This document shows positions 40,232 through 40,297 of a stretch of 40,297 bases of DNA, piece by piece (the stretch's first letter is position 1; each line of letters opens with the position of its first letter). Position numbers and translations under genes: made by a program. The notes under the pieces were generated by a model. It searched no databases. It was given only the letters and a program-made list of their open reading frames with translations, and had not been told where the DNA came from. Source of the stretch: Chara braunii (Eukaryota; Streptophyta; Charophyceae; Charales; Characeae); the NCBI GenBank assembly GCA_003427395.1, contig BFEA01000281.1, positions 374,350-414,646 on the forward strand, read 5' to 3'.

Positions 40232-40297
40232 CCACTATTCATATAATCACCCACGCGCCCGCTACCCTCCGCACGCGCCCACTACTTTGCTCTCTCT

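Noticed and set aside
1-40297. CRISPR array, prokaryotic operons, rRNA genes
   Set aside because: No regularly spaced repeats with unique spacers, no ribosome-binding-site/ORF organisation and no rRNA-like segments were seen.

Overview
This is a eukaryotic, repeat-dominated window. It has long homopolymers, (AG)n/(TC)n arrays, an assembly gap, LINE and LTR retrotransposon remains and no dense gene order. The LTR element is a chromovirus-like Ty3/gypsy with a PBS close to the plant initiator-Met type, and the LINE carries a zf-RVT-like zinc domain. Together these suggest a plant or streptophyte-alga genome. A charophyte such as Chara is my guess, with low confidence. I see no intact host gene. 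The best unexplained coding signal is at about 17.2-18.3 kb.

Layout. 0-5 kb: direct repeats, a 1.76-kb imperfect inverted repeat (1281-3036), and several LINE 3'-end copies, two with clear target-site duplications (TSDs). 5.4-6.5 kb: two diverged copies of an unrecognised ORF-like segment. 6.7-6.95 kb: (AG)n arrays with duplicated flanks. 7-17.2 kb: mostly featureless sequence with a broken ORF pair (11843-12466) and a palindrome-MITE remnant (about 7.6 kb). 17.2-18.3 kb: unrecognised coding segments. 19.4-25.6 kb: microsatellites around a 238-nt N gap, more LINE tails, inverted-repeat elements and local tandem duplications. From about 25.95 kb to 38.5 kb lies a nested stack. 38.5-40.3 kb: AT-rich sequence, a degenerate direct repeat, a CCGG-rich block and a large trinucleotide array.

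The stack is the main result. A minus-strand LINE is interrupted twice. A solo LTR (26003-27256, TSD CCCCC) sits between two blocks of its 3' end. A complete but dead 9.2-kb Ty3/gypsy element (29207-38402, TSD CTAT) sits in its coding part, which appears to resume at 38403 in the same frame. The two LTR insertions are of the same family. The Ty3 element has both LTRs, PBS, a long leader holding a 0.33-kb palindrome, gag with a zinc knuckle, a protease motif, RT, a remnant RNase H, integrase, a chromodomain-like C terminus and a polypurine tract. It is inactivated by 15 in-frame stops, all reachable by a C-to-T or G-to-A transition, by frameshifts and by deletions in RT and RNase H.

The dispersed short repeat that recurs across the window (GACGCTGGACCC..., then GATGCTCTTATCACC..., then an A-rich tail) is best read as the 3' end of that same LINE family. 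It occurs in the expected order in the large LINE copy, and small copies end in A tails and are flanked by 12- and 16-bp TSDs.
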